From positions 1-27,392 of the forward strand of contig JAQUEL010000016.1 in the NCBI GenBank assembly GCA_028685295.1: a DNA stretch of 27,392 nucleotides, written 5' to 3'. This DNA is from a bacterium. GTDB lineage: Bacteria > UBP13 > UBA5359. The position numbers and the translations under genes are program-made. Below, in pieces: positions 6,893 to 15,260 of the stretch. The notes under the pieces were generated by a model. The model searched no databases, was not told the origin of the DNA, and saw only the letters and a program-made list of their open reading frames with translations. Each line of letters begins with the position of its first letter. Within the stretch, counting starts at the first letter, position 1.

Positions 6893-8172
6893 TGGTAAAC
6901 CTCCCTCTCTATGGCTCGCTTGGCGATATCGGATCGACAATGCGCATTTTTGAATGATATAGTATTGACGGCCTCATAAGCTCTGGCCGCTGCTCCGCAG
7001 AAGCAATCGCCTAAAGCGGTAACATTGAGAACGCGTCCTCCGGCGGTCACAGTATTATCGCCAACAAGAGCGGTTCCGGCATGAAATACCGTTACATCAT
7101 CGAGTTTGGCGGCATCCTCCAAGCCCGTTATGGGATAGCCGGTACTATATGCAGCCGGATAGCCTCCCGAAGCCATAACTACGCTGACTGCCTTACGCTC
7201 GCTCCACTGCAGCGACATTTTATCCAGCTTACCGTCCACACACGCTTCCAGAATATCCACCAGGTCGCCTTCCAGCCGCGGCAGAATCACCTGGGTTTCG
7301 GGATCTCCAAAACGCACATTGAATTCCAGCACCATAGGCCCGTCGGCCGTCAACATCAGCCCGGCATAGAGCACGCCCTTGAAAGGTACGCCCATGGAAG
7401 CCATCTCGGCAGCCACCGGGCGAAAGATCTTCTTTAAGGCTGTTTCCCGGACTAGAGGCGTTACCGGTGCAACCGGAGAGTAACAGCCCATACCGCCGGT
7501 ATTGGGACCGGCATCTCCATCGGAAACACGCTTATAATCCTGAGCGGCATCCATCAACACAACATCCCTGCCGTCGCAAAAGGCCATCAATGAGGCTTCT
7601 TCGCCATCCAGCATCTCCTCTATCAGCACTCGCCGTCCGGCAGAGCCGAAAACGCTTTTTATCAATATATCGTCGATAGCTCTGTAAGCGTCAGCAGAGG
7701 TTTTAGCAATTATTACGCCCTTGCCGGCTGCCAGGCCGTCAGCCTTGATAACTAACGGAGCACCCATAGCTTCTACCCAAGCGGCTGCCTCTTCCGGCTG
7801 ATCAAAGCTGCGATAAGCCGCTGTGGGAACACCACAGCGCGACATTATCTCTTTAGCAAATATCTTGCTGCCTTCAAGAAGGGCGGCTTTAGCTGTCGGG
7901 CCGAAGGCTTTGATACCGGATTGACTGAGAGCATCCACCAGACCACACACTAGAGGTGCTTCGGGGCCGACCACTACCAGATCGATGCCTTTGTCAACAG
8001 AGAATTTAACAATGGCCTCGATATCATCGGATTTTATCGGCAGACACTCGGCTACAGAACATATGCCGGCATTGCCGGGGGCAGCGTAAGCCTTCTCAAC
8101 CCGCGGGCTGGCAGCTATTTTCCAAACAAGAGCATGCTCCCTGCCACCGGAACCTACAACCAATACCTTCAT
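6889..8172 (-). CDS. purD: Phosphoribosylamine-glycine ligase (GARS)
   Basis: PurD (427 residues) is an ATP-grasp enzyme that joins phosphoribosylamine and glycine to give GAR, the second step of purine synthesis. It begins MKVLVVGSGGREHALVWK, has VVGPEAPLV in the N-domain, ADGLAAGKGVIIA in the ATP-grasp B-domain, GPNTGGMGCYSP, and LEFNVRFGDPETQ, which carries metal-binding Glu and Asn. The start is the ATG at 8170-8172 with GGAGG 5 nt upstream; a TTG at 8184 would add four residues and is not preferred. The murB TGA is one base away. It overlaps purE by 4 nt. Domain order and length are normal. Confidence 0.97.
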   Translation of the reverse strand: MKVLVVGSGGREHALVWKIAASPRVEKAYAAPGNAGICSVAECLPIKSDDIEAIVKFSVDKGIDLVVVGPEAPLVCGLVDALSQSGIKAFGPTAKAALLEGSKIFAKEIMSRCGVPTAAYRSFDQPEEAAAWVEAMGAPLVIKADGLAAGKGVIIAKTSADAYRAIDDILIKSVFGSAGRRVLIEEMLDGEEASLMAFCDGRDVVLMDAAQDYKRVSDGDAGPNTGGMGCYSPVAPVTPLVRETALKKIFRPVAAEMASMGVPFKGVLYAGLMLTADGPMVLEFNVRFGDPETQVILPRLEGDLVDILEACVDGKLDKMSLQWSERKAVSVVMASGGYPAAYSTGYPITGLEDAAKLDDVTVFHAGTALVGDNTVTAGGRVLNVTALGDCFCGAAARAYEAVNTISFKNAHCRSDIAKRAIEREVYQ

Positions 8173-8173
8173 A

Positions 8174-9073
8174 TCAACCTCCAATAAACCTTATCTCAGG
8201 CTCTAAGATAATGCCAAAGCGCTCACAGACCCGACGGGACATCTCTTGCATCAGGAATGTAATATCAGCGGCTGTCGCTTTACCTGTATTAATAATAAAA
8301 TTGGCATGCACCTCGGAAACGACAGCACCGCCTATGCGTAAACCTTTAAGCTCGGCCATTTCCAGCAGACGACCGGCGTAATCGCCGGGAGGATTCTTAA
8401 AGATGCTGCCGGCACATGGATAGCCCATCGGCTGCGTTGCCTTACGTCCAGCTCTAAAGTGCTCGATGGCTTTCATGATTTCTGCCCGGTCGCCCTCCAT
8501 TAGCTCGAGCTCTGCGCCGGTAATTATAACATCGCTATCCTGAAAGCTGCTATAGCGATAATCGAAAATAAGGTCACCATGCTCCCAGACACGACGGCTG
8601 CCGTCAAGATCGACAGACCTGGCTCTACGTATAAGCATACCGAGATTTCCTTGCGGCGTGCCGGCATTCATAACTACGGCCCCTCCCAAGCTGCCGCATA
8701 TTCCGACAGCAAATTCCAGGCCCGACAGACCTTGCGCTGCTGTAATCGAAACCAGCCTGGATAACGAAAGGCCGGCCCCGGCATTGACAGATGTTCCTTT
8801 TATTATAAAGCTTGCCAGGTTGCTTCCGATATGAATCACACAACCCTCATAACCTTCATCAAGCGCCAGAAGATTTGAACCGCCGCCGATAATGGCAACA
8901 GCTACTTCTTCTTCTCTGAGAAGGCGTAGCAGCAAGGCCAGGTCATTCTCGCTCTCCGGTTCGCAGAAAAGGGCTGCCGGGCCGCCTACACGCATGGTTA
9001 AATGAGCAGATAGGGGTTCTTTATATATGACATTGCCTTTGAAGCCGTATTTAGAAGGATTGAACATCTTCAT
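8174..9073 (-). CDS. murB: UDP-N-acetylenolpyruvoylglucosamine reductase
   Basis: MurB (299 residues) reduces UDP-GlcNAc-enolpyruvate to UDP-MurNAc with NADPH and FAD. The FAD-binding motifs are LTMRVGGPA, IIGGGSNLL and GICGSLGGAVVMNAG. YRYSSFQ precedes the substrate part, CAGSIFKNP carries the catalytic Ser, and SEVHANFIIN the catalytic Glu. This pattern fits the type II MurB of Gram-positive and related bacteria. The frame is open to 9151, but the family N-terminus fits the ATG at 9071-9073, whose A/T bases overlap the murC TAA as TAATG. The AGGAGGT in this region lies about 20 nt upstream, so initiation probably relies on re-initiation after murC. Confidence 0.95.
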   Translation of the reverse strand: MKMFNPSKYGFKGNVIYKEPLSAHLTMRVGGPAALFCEPESENDLALLLRLLREEEVAVAIIGGGSNLLALDEGYEGCVIHIGSNLASFIIKGTSVNAGAGLSLSRLVSITAAQGLSGLEFAVGICGSLGGAVVMNAGTPQGNLGMLIRRARSVDLDGSRRVWEHGDLIFDYRYSSFQDSDVIITGAELELMEGDRAEIMKAIEHFRAGRKATQPMGYPCAGSIFKNPPGDYAGRLLEMAELKGLRIGGAVVSEVHANFIINTGKATAADITFLMQEMSRRVCERFGIILEPEIRFIGG

Positions 9074-10479
9074 TAGCGAACTACCGCCAATACCTCCTCT
9101 TCGCCGGTATGTGTCTTGAGATACTTCACCAATTCCTCTCCCAGCAGCCATATATCACCGGCCCCCATGGTGAACACCATATCACCGGGTTCTACCATCT
9201 CTTCCAAGGCGTTAAGCACATCCACCTGTGAGGGCAGATAACGTATATCCTTACCAGGGTTATAACGGCTTACAAGATCGGCTACGTTACGAGCACTGAT
9301 GCCGTCTATCGGCGCTTCGCCTGCAGGGTAAATATCAGTAACAATAACCACATCGGCATCGCTGAAGGCTTGTCCAAAGTCGTTACACAAGAGCTTTGTC
9401 CGGCTATAACGATGCGGCTGAAAAGCCACCACCAGCCTATGTTCCCACCCCTCTCTGGCTGCCTGCAAAGTGGCTTTTATCTCGGACGGATGATGAGCAT
9501 AGTCATCTATAACCGTTATATCATTAATACTGCCTTTGACATGAAATCTTCTCTGGACACCTCTAAAGCAGGCTAACGCGGAGACCATATCTTTAAATGG
9601 TAACTCCAGCAACACCCCCACAGCCAGAGTCGCCAGGGCATTGGCAATGTTATGTCTGCCCGGTACGTTGAGCTTAACCTCACCCAACAGGCTGCCTCGA
9701 TGCCAACATTCGAATACAGAACGATTCTTGAAGAATCTGGCTTCACGCGCCTGAAAATCCGCATTTGGAGAGAAACCGTAACTTATGAAGCGGGAGTCAT
9801 CCTCCTTCATAAGAGAAGCAGCGTTTCTATCATCAATACAAATAATAGCATTGCCGTTTTCAGGCAAACGAGAGATAAATCGCTGAAAAGTTCCGACTAT
9901 ATCATCTATGCCTTTATAATAATCCAGGTGATCCGCCTCTATATTGGTGATCACCGCTATAACGGGGTTGAGGTTGATAAGGGACCCATCGCTCTCATCG
10001 GCTTCAGCTACAGCTACTTTACCGCATCCCAGCTTGGCATTGCCGCCTATATCATTTAATTCTCCGCCGATAATTACAGTAGGATCCTGATGGCAGCGCT
10101 CTAACAGCAGGGCGATCATGGAAGTAGTCGTCGTCTTGCCATGCGTACCGGCCACCGCTATGCCGGTACGCTCTTCCATTATCTTGGCCAGCATCTCGGC
10201 ACGCTGCATGACGGTGATATGACGTCGCTTCGCCTCCACCCACTCCGGATTAGTCTGCGGTATGGCTGAAGAAATGACTATTATATCGGCATCGCCCAGA
10301 TTTTCAGCGGCATGCCCCATATATATCGTCGCTCCCAGGCGTTTTAATCTGCGTATAGCCTCAGAGGTCTTGATATCCGAGCCGGAAACACTATAACCCA
10401 TCTCCAGCAAAACTTTGGCTATACCGCTCATTCCGGAACCGCCTATGCCGACAAAGTGTATACGATCATCTCTTGTCAT
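9073..10479 (-). CDS. murC: UDP-N-acetylmuramate-L-alanine ligase
   Basis: MurC (468 residues) adds L-Ala to UDP-MurNAc in the cytoplasm using ATP. Motifs in order: HFVGIGGSGMSGIA (UDP-binding Rossmann loop), the P-loop GTHGKTTTT, ADESDGS, NIEADHLDYY, PGRHNIANALAT, DDYAHHPSEI and FQPHRYSRT. All signature residues of the Mur ligase family are present. The frame opens at 10548, but the ATG at 10477-10479 has AAGGGAG 5 nt upstream and gives the standard N-terminus. The gap of 107 nt to murG is one of the longer ones in the operon. It is AT-rich but I see no convincing promoter there. The stop overlaps the murB start. Confidence 0.97.
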   Translation of the reverse strand: MTRDDRIHFVGIGGSGMSGIAKVLLEMGYSVSGSDIKTSEAIRRLKRLGATIYMGHAAENLGDADIIVISSAIPQTNPEWVEAKRRHITVMQRAEMLAKIMEERTGIAVAGTHGKTTTTSMIALLLERCHQDPTVIIGGELNDIGGNAKLGCGKVAVAEADESDGSLINLNPVIAVITNIEADHLDYYKGIDDIVGTFQRFISRLPENGNAIICIDDRNAASLMKEDDSRFISYGFSPNADFQAREARFFKNRSVFECWHRGSLLGEVKLNVPGRHNIANALATLAVGVLLELPFKDMVSALACFRGVQRRFHVKGSINDITVIDDYAHHPSEIKATLQAAREGWEHRLVVAFQPHRYSRTKLLCNDFGQAFSDADVVIVTDIYPAGEAPIDGISARNVADLVSRYNPGKDIRYLPSQVDVLNALEEMVEPGDMVFTMGAGDIWLLGEELVKYLKTHTGEEEVLAVVR

Positions 10480-10586
10480 TTCTACTCCCTTCTCAAGACC
10501 AGCATATTCATTCATTCCGGTCTTTCCCGATATCCTGCAGTAAAACAAAATACCGGATTTATATAATTTATACCCTCTTTGTTCCC

Positions 10587-11690
10587 TCAGATCATTATAT
10601 TTTCAGCCAGATCGGCGATGCGTACAGCCGCATCATCTTTTGCTAGTGATCTGACAGCCTGACCCATACGCTCCAGCTCCTGCCTATCGCAGGCCAGCAT
10701 CTCTATCCTACCGGCCAAATCATCCCCGTTCAAACGGTCATCGAGTATGACCTGGGCCCCTCCTTCTCTTTCCAGCAAGCGAGCATTATACTCCTGATGG
10801 TTCTCCATCGCATAAGGATACGGCACCATTATGGCCGGACAACCACAGCAGGCTAGCTCCGACACAGTCGTTGCCCCAGCCCTGCAGACAGCCAGATCAG
10901 CCAGGGCTAGTGCCTTATACATATCATCCATATACGGCATGATGCGATATATCGCCCTGCCGGTCTTCGGCATATGGTCCCTGACAAATTCAAACCCATC
11001 GCGACCGGTCAGATGCAAAAACTGCAGATCCTCGCGATCGCCAAGCAAATGCACAGCATCTAGCGCTGCCCTGTTGATACTGGCGGCCCCGCTGCTTCCA
11101 CCAAAGATAAGCACAGTCATTCTACCGGACGAAAGCCCCAGTTCCGTAATAATCTCACAACGCTCTTCCTTTGTCATCTCCCGACAAAGCATAATCTCCC
11201 GGCGTACCGGATTCCCTGTTACCGTCACTTTGGCGCCCCTTAAATACTGCAGGCTCTCATCATAAGAAACAGCTACTGCAGCCGCTCTGGAAGCAAAGAA
11301 GCGATTTACCTTGCCCGGCAAAACATTCTGCTCGGCCAGAAGCATAGGAACTCTCGTCATTAGAGCTGCCGTCACTGCCGGCACAGACACATAGCCTCCA
11401 AAGCCGATAACCAGATCGGGCCTTATACGCCGCAAACAGGACCGTGCTTCAAAGAAACCTGCTCCCAACCGCGCCATCTTTTTGAAGATACTCAAGGAAG
11501 GCACCCCAGACAAGGATGTCGCCTTGATAGGGATAAAATCGAAGCCTTCCTGCGGCACCAGCCGCCTTTCCGGTCCGGCACCGGTTCCAAACCAGAAAAT
11601 GCCGGCCCCTCTTCTTTTAAGCTCAGCGGCGGTTGCCAGCCCCGGATATATATGTCCGCCGGTTCCTCCTCCGGCGATTACCACTTTCAC
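10587..11690 (-). CDS. murG: Undecaprenyl-diphospho-muramoylpentapeptide beta-N-acetylglucosaminyltransferase
   Basis: MurG (367 residues, GT28 family) transfers GlcNAc to lipid I to make lipid II on the inner face of the membrane. Motifs: GGGTGGHIYPGLA at the N-terminus, GFGGYVSVPA, EQNVLPGKVNRFFA, FGGSSGAASINRA, CRAGATTVSEL and NHQEYNA. The start is a GTG at 11688-11690 with GGAGGGAGAG about 9 nt upstream, inside the 3' end of ftsW. The two genes overlap by 68 nt in different frames. FtsW and MurG act in sequence on lipid II, so coupling would fit. Confidence 0.97.
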   Translation of the reverse strand: MKVVIAGGGTGGHIYPGLATAAELKRRGAGIFWFGTGAGPERRLVPQEGFDFIPIKATSLSGVPSLSIFKKMARLGAGFFEARSCLRRIRPDLVIGFGGYVSVPAVTAALMTRVPMLLAEQNVLPGKVNRFFASRAAAVAVSYDESLQYLRGAKVTVTGNPVRREIMLCREMTKEERCEIITELGLSSGRMTVLIFGGSSGAASINRAALDAVHLLGDREDLQFLHLTGRDGFEFVRDHMPKTGRAIYRIMPYMDDMYKALALADLAVCRAGATTVSELACCGCPAIMVPYPYAMENHQEYNARLLEREGGAQVILDDRLNGDDLAGRIEMLACDRQELERMGQAVRSLAKDDAAVRIADLAENIMI

Positions 11691-12804
11691 TTGTCTGCAC
11701 TCTCCCTCCGGATTTGGATATGTTCAGAAGCAACCCGGTTGCAAAAAGCAACAAAGTCAAGGATGATCCTCCATAGCTGATAAACGGCAACGGTATGCCG
11801 GTTACCGGCATAGAGCTGGTTACCACTCCTATGTTGATAAGGGCCTGGCAGATTACCATGGTAGTCAATCCGCAGGCCAGCAATGCCCCAAAAGCATCAC
11901 TGGATCTAACGGCAGCCCGATATCCTCTCCAAGCATAGAATATAAATAGACATACCACTGCTGCCGCCCCTATAAGCCCCAGCTCTTCACCAATAATAGC
12001 AAATATAAAATCCGTATGCTGTTCCGGCAGATAGAGAAATTTCTGTTTACTATTTCCGAAACCGGCGCCCAACAGACCGCCGGATCCCAATGCTATAAGC
12101 GATTGAATTATATGATACCCTTTACCCTGAGGATCGGATTGAGGATTAAGAAAGGTCAGGACCCTGTCCTTCTGATAACCTTTCAGAATGAAGAGCCAGG
12201 CGAATACAGACGCCGGCAGTGCAAACAGAGCCGTCGCAGACAAATGTTTAATCCTAGCCCCTCCTGCCGCCAGAAGAACGAAGCCGATAACCAGAATGGT
12301 GATGCCCGTACCCAGGTCAGGCTGTTTGAGCACCAGAAAGAAGACCACCATCAGTATTCCCAATAGCGGCAAAAAACCGCGTTGCAGATTGGTAATAAGG
12401 CGGGGTTTATCTGCAATAACCGATGCTAAATAAACAGCTACCGCCAGCTTGGCCAGTTCCGATGGCTGGAATTTCAACATGCCGAAACCGATCCAGCGAG
12501 CAGACCCCTTAGCACTATGGCCTGAGCCTTCCAGCAGAACAAATCCCAGAAGAATTACCGCAACCCAGAGAATGGGCTTAGCCAAAGGGCGAAGCTTTCT
12601 GTAATCGATATTAATACCGCAAAGCAATGCACCAAAGCCGATAAAGAGCCATATAAGCTGCTTTTTGAAGAAGAAGAAGGGGTCTCCCGTCATCTCTTCA
12701 GCCTTGACATAGCTGGCACTGAGAATCATTGCCAGCCCGATAACGGTCAGCAGCATAGTTACCAGAAGCAGAGATCTGTCAATGCCTCTTCTCTCGGTTG
12801 CCAA
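11623..12804 (-). CDS. ftsW: Peptidoglycan polymerase FtsW (SEDS family)
   Basis: FtsW (393 residues) is the SEDS glycosyltransferase that polymerises lipid II at the division septum with its partner class B PBP. About ten hydrophobic segments are visible, with the conserved GSGHSAKGSARWIGFG loop, KQPDLGTG, PEQHTDFIFAIIGEELG and the C-terminal MPVTGIPLPFISYGGSS. The start is TTG at 12802-12804, with AAGGAAGG about 9 nt upstream; the only later ATG lies inside the first membrane segment. After the last helix comes an arginine-rich tail (NRRRRNRR) encoded by DNA that also codes the start of MurG. The start is 5 nt from the murD stop. Confidence 0.95.
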   Translation of the reverse strand: MATERRGIDRSLLLVTMLLTVIGLAMILSASYVKAEEMTGDPFFFFKKQLIWLFIGFGALLCGINIDYRKLRPLAKPILWVAVILLGFVLLEGSGHSAKGSARWIGFGMLKFQPSELAKLAVAVYLASVIADKPRLITNLQRGFLPLLGILMVVFFLVLKQPDLGTGITILVIGFVLLAAGGARIKHLSATALFALPASVFAWLFILKGYQKDRVLTFLNPQSDPQGKGYHIIQSLIALGSGGLLGAGFGNSKQKFLYLPEQHTDFIFAIIGEELGLIGAAAVVCLFIFYAWRGYRAAVRSSDAFGALLACGLTTMVICQALINIGVVTSSMPVTGIPLPFISYGGSSLTLLLFATGLLLNISKSGGRVQTSESGNRRRRNRRTYISGAGNRR

Positions 12805-12809
12805 AATTA

Positions 12810-14189
12810 TCAGCCTTCCTTAATATTATTCATCGACAGGCCCTCAACAGCACTTTTGAAAGCTGCTCCGCGAGCCTCGTAATTTCTAAACATATCGAAA
12901 CTGGCACATGCCGGAGAGAGTAAAACCACTTCCCCCGGCCTGGCCAGCTGCGCCGAGAGACGGACCGCCTCTTGCAGCGTACGAGCCCTGTAAATGCGGC
13001 TATGCCCGGCTGTTGCAGCGCTCTTTTCTATGCGATCAGCCGTCTCTCCTACAAGGACAAGATATCTTACCGTATCAGCAATTAATTTGCCGAAATCTGT
13101 AAAATCCGTTCCTTTATCACTGCCTCCGGCAATGAGCACAAAAGGCTTATCCATAGCCTCTATCGCCTTACGGGAAGCATCAGGATTAGTACCCTTGGAA
13201 TCATTTATATACTCCACACCGTCAATTACGGCTACCGACTCAAGCCTGTGCTCAACACCTGAAAAGGATTGCACGGTCTGCCGCAAACTATTCGCATCCA
13301 AATTGCATACCGCAGCCGCCAATGCGGCTGCCAGGACATTTTCCACATTATGGGCACCTCGCAGTTTCATCTCTGCAGGAGTACCCAGATCATAGGCCCG
13401 ACCGCCAAGGCGAATAACCATCCTTCCCTTTTCCAGGTAGGCGCCCTCGGGTAAACACTCTTTGCGGCTAAAATAGAGTATCCGGGAATTCAACCCTTCT
13501 CCCATAGCTCTGACTGCTGGGTCATCAGCATTAAGTATAGCCGTATCATCAGGTCCCTGCCGCTTGAAAATACGCCGTTTGATCTCCCTATACTGCGCCA
13601 CGGTTCCATGACGGTCCAGATGATCCGGCGTCAAATTGAGCAACAGAGCCACCCTGGGCTGAAACCGGTCGACCCATTCCAACTGAAAGCTGCTTATTTC
13701 CGCTACCACCCAGGCATCTTCCGGGCAACCCCGTATTCCAAGGGTCAGCGGCAGGCCTATATTGCCTGCCACTCTGGTTTCACGGCCGGTATGGTGTAAA
13801 AGCTCCCCTATAAGAGCCGTAGTAGTGGTCTTACCGTTAGTGCCGGTTACAGCTATTATGGGAGCACGACAGAGACGGTAAGCCAATTCCACCTCACTCC
13901 ATACGGGCAATCCCATATTTATAGCCGTTTGAAGCAGGGAAGAATTAACAGGCACGCCGGGACTGGCTATCACCAAATCGGCATCCGTGAGAACAGATAA
14001 CTGCTTCTCTCCGGTAAAGAACCTGATACCATGGCTAGCGGATAAAGCCCCTGTATCAAGTTCCTCCGGCGAACGCCTATCCGCCACATTAACCACAGCT
14101 CCAGCTTCCAGCAAAGCATCTACCGCAGCTCTGCCGCTGAGGCCATAGCCTATTACAGCCACTTTTTTATCTGTAAACATCTTCGACAT
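12810..14189 (-). CDS. murD: UDP-N-acetylmuramoylalanine-D-glutamate ligase
   Basis: MurD (459 residues) adds D-Glu to UDP-MurNAc-L-Ala. It has the N-terminal Rossmann motif VAVIGYGLSGRAA, IASPGVPVNS, the P-loop GTNGKTTTTALIG, AEISSFQLEW, LNLTPDHLDRHG, GAHNVENVLAA, NDSKGTNPDA and LLSPACASFDMFRNYEARG. Length and motif order match the family. The ATG at 14187-14189 is preceded by GTGAGG at 7 nt. Between mraY and murD there are 47 nt, containing the perfect hairpin at 14227-14249. The 3' end encodes a good purine-rich stretch that serves as the ftsW ribosome site. Confidence 0.97.
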   Translation of the reverse strand: MSKMFTDKKVAVIGYGLSGRAAVDALLEAGAVVNVADRRSPEELDTGALSASHGIRFFTGEKQLSVLTDADLVIASPGVPVNSSLLQTAINMGLPVWSEVELAYRLCRAPIIAVTGTNGKTTTTALIGELLHHTGRETRVAGNIGLPLTLGIRGCPEDAWVVAEISSFQLEWVDRFQPRVALLLNLTPDHLDRHGTVAQYREIKRRIFKRQGPDDTAILNADDPAVRAMGEGLNSRILYFSRKECLPEGAYLEKGRMVIRLGGRAYDLGTPAEMKLRGAHNVENVLAAALAAAVCNLDANSLRQTVQSFSGVEHRLESVAVIDGVEYINDSKGTNPDASRKAIEAMDKPFVLIAGGSDKGTDFTDFGKLIADTVRYLVLVGETADRIEKSAATAGHSRIYRARTLQEAVRLSAQLARPGEVVLLSPACASFDMFRNYEARGAAFKSAVEGLSMNNIKEG

Positions 14190-14226
14190 TTTATTGCCTC
14201 ACTATCAGCCGGACTGCAGGTCGGGG

Positions 14227-14249
14227 AATGGCCGGATTATCCGGCCATT
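14227..14249 (-). other. Perfect hairpin with the mraY stop codon as its loop
   Basis: The minus-strand RNA reads AAUGGCCGGA, then UAA, then UCCGGCCAUU: ten uninterrupted base pairs closed by a three-base loop that is the mraY stop codon (14237-14239). No U-run follows (CCCCGACC), so it is not a standard terminator. It may affect mRNA stability, polarity or ribosome release between mraY and murD. Confidence 0.7.
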
Positions 14250-15166
14250 GCTATTCCCAGCATACCGCACATCAGCGCCGCTATCCAAAAAAGATATACC
14301 ACACAAACCTCGGATAAGCCTGACAATTCAAAATGATGATGTAACGGGCTCATTCTAAACAAACGGCGTCCTCCCGTCAATCTGAAAAAGAACACCTGAA
14401 ATATGACGGAAAGCGCCTCTATCACAAAAACCATTCCCACCACTATCAGCAACCAGGGAGATCCGGTCATAAGACCAAGCATACCCAGAGCAGCACCCAG
14501 CCCCAGGGAACCTGTATCGCCCATAAATATGGCTGCCGGATGACGATTGTAAACCAGAAACCCCAGACAGCCTCCTGCCAGAGCCAGAGCCTGTACTGAT
14601 TGAGCATGGGCTCCGATAATATAGCCGATGACCGCATAAGCGCCAAAAGATAGGACCAATGTCCCGGCCGCCAAACCATCCAGGCCATCGGTAAGATTAA
14701 CAGCATTGGCCGTAGATACCAAGGCAAAGATCCAGAGAACGGATAAAAAGATAGGCCAAAGCGTACCATCAAAAGCATGCTCCCGGGCAATCAATACAGC
14801 CAGTATAGCCAGAAGAAACTGATAAAATAATTTATGTCTGGCTTTCAATCCCAGTGAGCGATGCTTAAGCACTATAATGGCATCATCCCAAAAACCCAGC
14901 AAGGAATAGCCCCATAGGACAAAGAGCACCGGCCAGCTCTGCCTAACCGGACTGCTCAGCAGAATACCGATGGTGGCGGCAATAACTATCAGCAAACCGC
15001 CCATTGTCGGAGTGCCTTGCTTGCTCAGGTGCGTAACAGGGCCGTCTTCTCTGACTATCTGCCCGGCACTAACATTCTTAAGCAGGCTTATTACCGGTCT
15101 GCCCAGCAGCAAAACCAACAATAAAGGAACAGCAAAGGCTATTGCAGCCCCCCATATCGTATTCAT
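14237..15166 (-). CDS. mraY: Phospho-N-acetylmuramoyl-pentapeptide transferase
   Basis: MraY (309 residues) transfers phospho-MurNAc-pentapeptide to undecaprenyl phosphate to make lipid I. It is a polytopic membrane protein with the family motifs TPTMGGLL, GFWDD, KARHKLFYQ, STANAVNLTDGLDGLAAG, MGDTGSLGLGA and SPLHHHFE, which include the catalytic aspartates and the His motif. The length is on the short side for MraY, as in Firmicutes-type enzymes, and the N-terminus is compact. The ATG at 15164-15166 has a modest AAGGGAT upstream. The last codons form one arm of the hairpin at 14227-14249. Confidence 0.96.
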   Translation of the reverse strand: MNTIWGAAIAFAVPLLLVLLLGRPVISLLKNVSAGQIVREDGPVTHLSKQGTPTMGGLLIVIAATIGILLSSPVRQSWPVLFVLWGYSLLGFWDDAIIVLKHRSLGLKARHKLFYQFLLAILAVLIAREHAFDGTLWPIFLSVLWIFALVSTANAVNLTDGLDGLAAGTLVLSFGAYAVIGYIIGAHAQSVQALALAGGCLGFLVYNRHPAAIFMGDTGSLGLGAALGMLGLMTGSPWLLIVVGMVFVIEALSVIFQVFFFRLTGGRRLFRMSPLHHHFELSGLSEVCVVYLFWIAALMCGMLGIAMAG

Positions 15167-15260
15167 ATTAATTTTGCATCCCTTATTTCAGTTGACCCTA
15201 TCTTCATCTTCCATATACCAAGCACTTTCATCTCTATAAACTATCTGCTTGAATGCTAAA

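Noticed and set aside
6224-6898. 224-codon plus-strand frame
   Set aside because: It is antisense to purE and runs through the operon terminator; no ribosome site or domain.
10480-10586. Possible internal promoter between murG and murC
   Set aside because: The spacer is AT-rich (TATAAATTATATAAAT) but no -35 lies at acceptable spacing, so I do not call one.
15163-15231. 22-codon frame ending in ATGA overlap with the mraY start
   Set aside because: The stop-start overlap is suggestive of a leader peptide, but the ribosome site is poor (TAGAG too close to the ATG) and the peptide shows no attenuation-type codon run.
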